From contig CAJNOJ010000111.1 of NCBI GenBank assembly GCA_905250025.1, positions 233,747 through 297,746 of the forward strand: a stretch of DNA of 64,000 bases, written 5' to 3'. Within the stretch, counting starts at the first letter, position 1. Each line of letters begins with the position of its first letter. Below are positions 60,246-64,000 of this stretch, piece by piece. A model generated the notes under the pieces. The model had not been told where the DNA came from. It saw only the letters and a list, made by a program, of their open reading frames with translations, and searched no databases. This DNA is from Adineta ricciae (lineage: Eukaryota; Rotifera; Eurotatoria; Adinetida; Adinetidae). The position numbers were made by a program, and so were the translations under genes.

Positions 60246-61217
60246 CAGATGTGTTTATCTAACTCCTATACATGCATGACACATGCCATCCGACAGTCTC
60301 TTCGTTTCGGCAAGCACCTTTCTCTATACACAAGAAACAATCGTAATTACAATGCAAGATTGCCTTGTTTGCCGGAATTTCATTTATCTTGCGTCTTTTT
60401 TCATGTGTTAATTTTGAACAATTCTTCGATCGACGTCGTGTTGTCCTCACTCTCAAGATCTATCATCAATCGTTTATTCCATTCATGTCTTTTCTCTTCG
60501 TAGTCATCGACTTGTTCTATTTGACGTCTTACTTATTCTTCGAGGACGTCAAATTCTAGAAGATATCGAATCATTTGTTTTCTCCCTACGCTCGGTAATA
60601 GATGTCATACAACGAAATATTCTTATTTGTTCTTCACCAAACAAATCAGCAATATATAGAATCAAACCAAATTTTACTCGTCTATTCTGTCTTATTCAAT
60701 TCAGTTTTCCATTGCATTTCATTCTTTTTCTTGATGTTTTAGATCGTTCCGGATATTTCCTATGATTACATATGCACTTCGTCGTTATACAAACCAATTT
60801 CGTCTGATCTGAAAATTTCATGCATACAAAGGTCAGGCTTATGTTATCTAGTTTTTTCAATTTACTTTCTTTTAGTGAATATCAACCATAGAAATGTTAT
60901 TTGTTCATCGTGTACATCGAAGATCTATTCGATGTACGACACATTCTCTTTTTCATTCATTTGAATGACGCTGTGCTTTTTCTCATCCTCAAAATCATGC
61001 TGTCTAGTTGTGCATTTCTATATTAATTACGTTTCAGTTCGAGATTTAGTTTGTTTCCGAATTCTACATTGCAAATCGATTCACATAAATATTCATCATC
61101 TATGTGTATCTTTGGATTGTATTCAACTTTTCTAGATTGGATCGACGAAGAAATAAAATATCTTGAACGTTTATTCTTTCATATTGCTATCGTTTGTTTA
61201 TAGCATACATGTATGTT

Positions 61218-61571
61218 CATCATTGTTTTGCATTTTAACGTGTTTCACAGATCATCTTGCCATAGTTTCTTCTTTACTTGATATGCATTCATATGTATAT
61301 GCAGATAACAAAATTGATTCTTTTCAAATGTGCAATATTTGTGTTGACTTAAATAAGGCGAGAAGCTTTGTCATATGCATTCATTCATGCACACGATATT
61401 TCGCTGTTGACACGAGAACAAGTTTCGTTGAAAACGACNCATCATTGTTTTGCATTTTAACGTGTTTCACAGATCATCTTGCCATAGTTTCTTCTTTACT
61501 TGATATGCATTCATATGTATATGCAGATAACAAAATTGATTCTTTTCAAATGTGCAATATCTGTGTTGCTT
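61218..61571. repeat. ~120-bp duplication next to an N
   Basis: 61218-61349 and 61440-61571 match almost perfectly up to about 61560, then diverge. The second copy starts right after the N at 61439. The offset is again 222 bases. Confidence 0.75.
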
Positions 61572-63254
61572 TAAGGGTAGCCCCCCCCCCCTTGCTTTGA
61601 TTATGACATGTTTGAAGTTGAAAATGGTTTTGGCTGATGCAGCTGGACTTTTCGTTATCGATTGAAGAAGTTAAAGAGTGAGACATGTGTTTGAGACAGA
61701 TTTTGTGGCGGTAATTTCTGACGGTCTTTTAGCCAAATCGTTGAGTTGTTGTAGTAGTAATCATGGCCTGGAAGATTCTTATTTAAATATATGTGATCTG
61801 TGTGAAATGTATGCTGTAGATGGTTCGATGCATATTGCTTAGCTATATTGGACTTTTGTCAAATTTGACTGTTTTTCGGTAGCAGTAATACACGACAGAT
61901 AGGTGAAAATGCCGTTTTATAATTTTGTAGTTTCGATAAATCTGGATGGTAAGATCGAAGGTGAGATAATCTCCTGGGCTGGCGTTCCAAGTACTATTGT
62001 AAAAATTACATTCGGATTAGATAAATTTGAAGGGATATTATGATTGCAACTGTCGATCATGGGTCAGGAAAAGACAGACTTTGAGATAAGTCAAAATTAA
62101 ACTGGACGACTTATATGAATATATTTAGTTTTAGGGACAACGTTTTGTGAGAATGAACTGTGCATGAAAAAGGCGTTTTAGGGAATTTTTTCTCTTTGGT
62201 ATTTTTCAGTGAGAGTCGTGTAGCAAATGAATGGCGTGTTAGATGCAACTCGATTGAATATGGATCGATAGGCTGACAGACGTGCTTCCAATAGCGCATA
62301 CAAGAATATTTTGTACAGAAAACGAAGGGGATATAACGTACTCTGAAAGAAAGAGAGAAGCATCGTTATTTGCATTCATTCATGTACATGATTTTTGGCT
62401 GTTGACATGAGAATAAATTTCTTTGAGAAAAATGGCTTTTGTGTCCAGCTTTTGTTTTCACTCGGCAAAATATCTGCGAGATTGGAACTAGTCACGCCAT
62501 CAATTTGGTATTTCTACCGTTCGGTTACATGGGCATTTTTTGTTGAGTGATGTGCGCGCTCCTCAGATGTTATCAATCTATGGCATTCTTCTCATCGTGG
62601 TAGTCTGACACAGTCAGGGAGACCCTATTTGAAATCGTGTTAGAATGAATTATTTTGTAGATTTGTATGACAATCGCCTAAAATGGATGTGGATAATGTT
62701 TCGATTTGCATGGAAGGTTTGCGTGTAAAATTTATACCGAGATATTTTTAGGATATCTTCTTTCAATGTGGGATCGATGGTGGTGAAATATGTTGAAATA
62801 GTTTTACTGATGTTTGTTACGTGGCAGTTGAATATGGACACACGTTTCGGCTTTGTATAAGATTGTTGTACGCGCTGTCTTTCACCATTTGTTGAGCGTG
62901 GTCGTGATGATTAAGTTTTAGCAATTGAGTTTTTTTTTTATAGATTTTAGCCACTTGAAGGATTACTGTATTACATGTGTGCCAGTTGAATTGTTTGAGT
63001 CCTTTTGCAGCTGTGAGATATTAACTGTTATTACTGTTATGTAATTCGACTGATAATGGCATACAAAAGCCATTTGAGTGGTTGTTCTAACTGGTGCTCG
63101 AAGAAGGAATTGATTCAAATAAAATCTGCAGCCTTTGAACTATTTTACGTTGATCAAACATGATCAGTTAGCTGAAACGGAGAGATGAATTAGCTCTGTC
63201 TTGACCGATTCATGTATATGATTTATTCAATAACAATACATTAGGAAGCATATT

Positions 63255-63912
63255 TTACAATATATAAGATGCAGAGATTATAGAACTGACTATCAGTATC
63301 CAAGTATGAGGAATCAGATATCGACCTTTATTATGCCAATAATTCCCACCACTTGCATACCACCCTTGGCTCCCTGGTGCATAGCGATTGTAAGGTCGAT
63401 TATAGTAGTTGTACATATTTGGTCTTTGCCATTGATTATTATAATTATTGTTGTATTGATAATTTTGATGCTGGTTCCAATGTAATTTGTTACCACCGTT
63501 ATGAGTGAACTCATGAGTGTAACCTATGACGCTGATTCCACCTTCAACATTATTTGTATGTGGTTTAATTCCGCCATAATTTGGATTGATTCCAGTACCT
63601 ACAGTTAAGAAAAGAATTTCACGTGAAATTTCCGATCGATCGTCTAATTAAAAGGTTAATTTACCGTAGTAGGCACCCGGACTGGCACCACTTGGATTAT
63701 TTGATCCTCCCGACCAACCTTCATAGGGTAGACCATCTTTTTTATGTTTATTTGTTTGACGACGATAACGTCTGAGAGATAATGCATCTATAGATGAGAA
63801 CAGTATTCGTATTGTTTAGGTGTAATTTATCAATATCACGCTACTCACTCGCCGTAAACAACAATGTGCAAACAAGGAAAATCGAATATGCAGTATAAAT
63901 TACGCTCCGCAT
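63255..63912 (-). CDS. Secreted Gly/Asn/Tyr-rich protein with GPI-type tail
   Basis: Three exons with matching phases. Exon 1 (from 63912) is a signal peptide, MRSVIYTAYSIFLVCTLLFT. Exon 2 encodes LSLRRYRRQTNKHKKDGLPY, a basic stretch that could be a processing site, then EGWSGGSNNPSGASPGAYYG. Exon 3 has GTGINPNYGGIKPHTNN, then an Asn/Tyr/Gln/Trp-rich low-complexity region (YQYNNNYNNQWQRPNMYNYY) and a Gly/Trp segment. It ends in a ~16-residue hydrophobic tail (WILIVSSIISASYIL) with the TAA directly after, as in GPI-anchored proteins. No folded domain or cysteines are visible in the mature part. Composition is prion-like in the sense of Asn/Gln/Tyr-rich disorder; no relation to vertebrate prion protein is implied. 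Function unknown; an extracellular matrix or surface-coat role is inference. Confidence 0.7.
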
Positions 63913-64000
63913 TTGTGAAAATACTAGATGAGAGTATTTCCACTTTTGCACTTCGTATCACTAATGATACAACAGATATAACTGAGTGTGCTCTCATATT
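63913..64000. other. Upstream flank of the secreted-protein gene
   Basis: Short 5' flank, cut by the window edge. Confidence 0.4.

Larger units (their letters stand above)
59691..63254. other. 3.5-kb region without recognisable genes, two N gaps
   Basis: 59.7-61.57 kb is pyrimidine-biased on + and contains the two duplications described separately. A run AAGGGTAGCCCCCCCCCC at about 61574-61592 marks an abrupt change of composition. 61.6-63.25 kb has only short frames in all phases, none with family signals; part may be 3' UTR or flank of the gene at 63255. Confidence 0.5.

Noticed and set aside
60911-60942. Palindrome around GTACATCGAA / TTCGATGTAC
   Set aside because: A single short stem without a T-run, conserved copies or other context; expected occasionally by chance.
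61574-61592. C-run as the end of another C-run element
   Set aside because: No matching G-run end was found downstream within the window, and it directly follows a suspected assembly duplication.

Overview
The window is eukaryotic. Genes are split by many short (about 50-65 bp) GT-AG introns, the DNA is AT-rich, and the proteins are animal: a NR4A-class nuclear receptor, TBC1D31, MAPKBP1/WDR62, SNX3/12, an Ig-domain cell-surface protein and a CFAP97-like ciliary protein. Compact genes, tiny introns and a mixed population of LINEs including an R2-like lineage fit a rotifer, probably bdelloid. That assignment is inference; no species marker is present.

Layout. 1.4-5.8 kb (+): TBC1D31, a WD40/TBC/coiled-coil protein. 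6.4-11.4 kb: a cluster of five paralogous ~190-200 codon single-exon genes plus one decayed copy, arranged partly as divergent pairs. I do not recognise the family. 12.3 kb: a compact 83-codon gene with its own TATA box and poly(A) signal. 16.2-18.8 kb (+): NR4A receptor in nine coding exons, preceded by 3.6 kb without a gene. 19.4 kb (-): small single-pass membrane protein with a PPPY motif. 20.3-27.3 kb (-): MAPKBP1/WDR62. 29.1-30.1 kb (+): WrbA-type flavoprotein, convergent with a CFAP97-like gene (-). 31.8 kb (-): sorting nexin 3/12. 32.4-34.2 kb (-): two-Ig-domain protein with signal peptide and GPI-type tail. 36.5-37.2 kb (+): beta-rich orphan. 37.3-40.7 kb (-): two adjacent HAD-superfamily genes, a beta-phosphoglucomutase-like hydrolase and an NT5DC2/3-like protein.

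41-60 kb is a nested transposon region. It holds a tandem ~116-bp repeat, four ~49-bp hairpin repeats, a SANT-domain LINE fragment, and two foldback-like elements sharing the terminal inverted repeat TACCCAGGT. It also holds two degenerate R2-like LINE copies (-) bordered by three direct copies of a ~160-bp segment, and a complete-ended APE-type LINE (+) flanked by a 17-bp target-site duplication. A C-run-terminated element is inserted inside one RT domain. 59.7-63.2 kb has no recognisable gene and contains two sequence duplications across single-N gaps that look like assembly artefacts. At 63.3-63.9 kb (-) is a secreted, Gly/Asn/Tyr-rich protein with a C-terminal GPI-type signal.

The most unusual material is the unrecognised paralogue cluster and the TACCCAGGT foldback family with sequence-variable cores. 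No CRISPR array, rRNA or tRNA gene was recognised.
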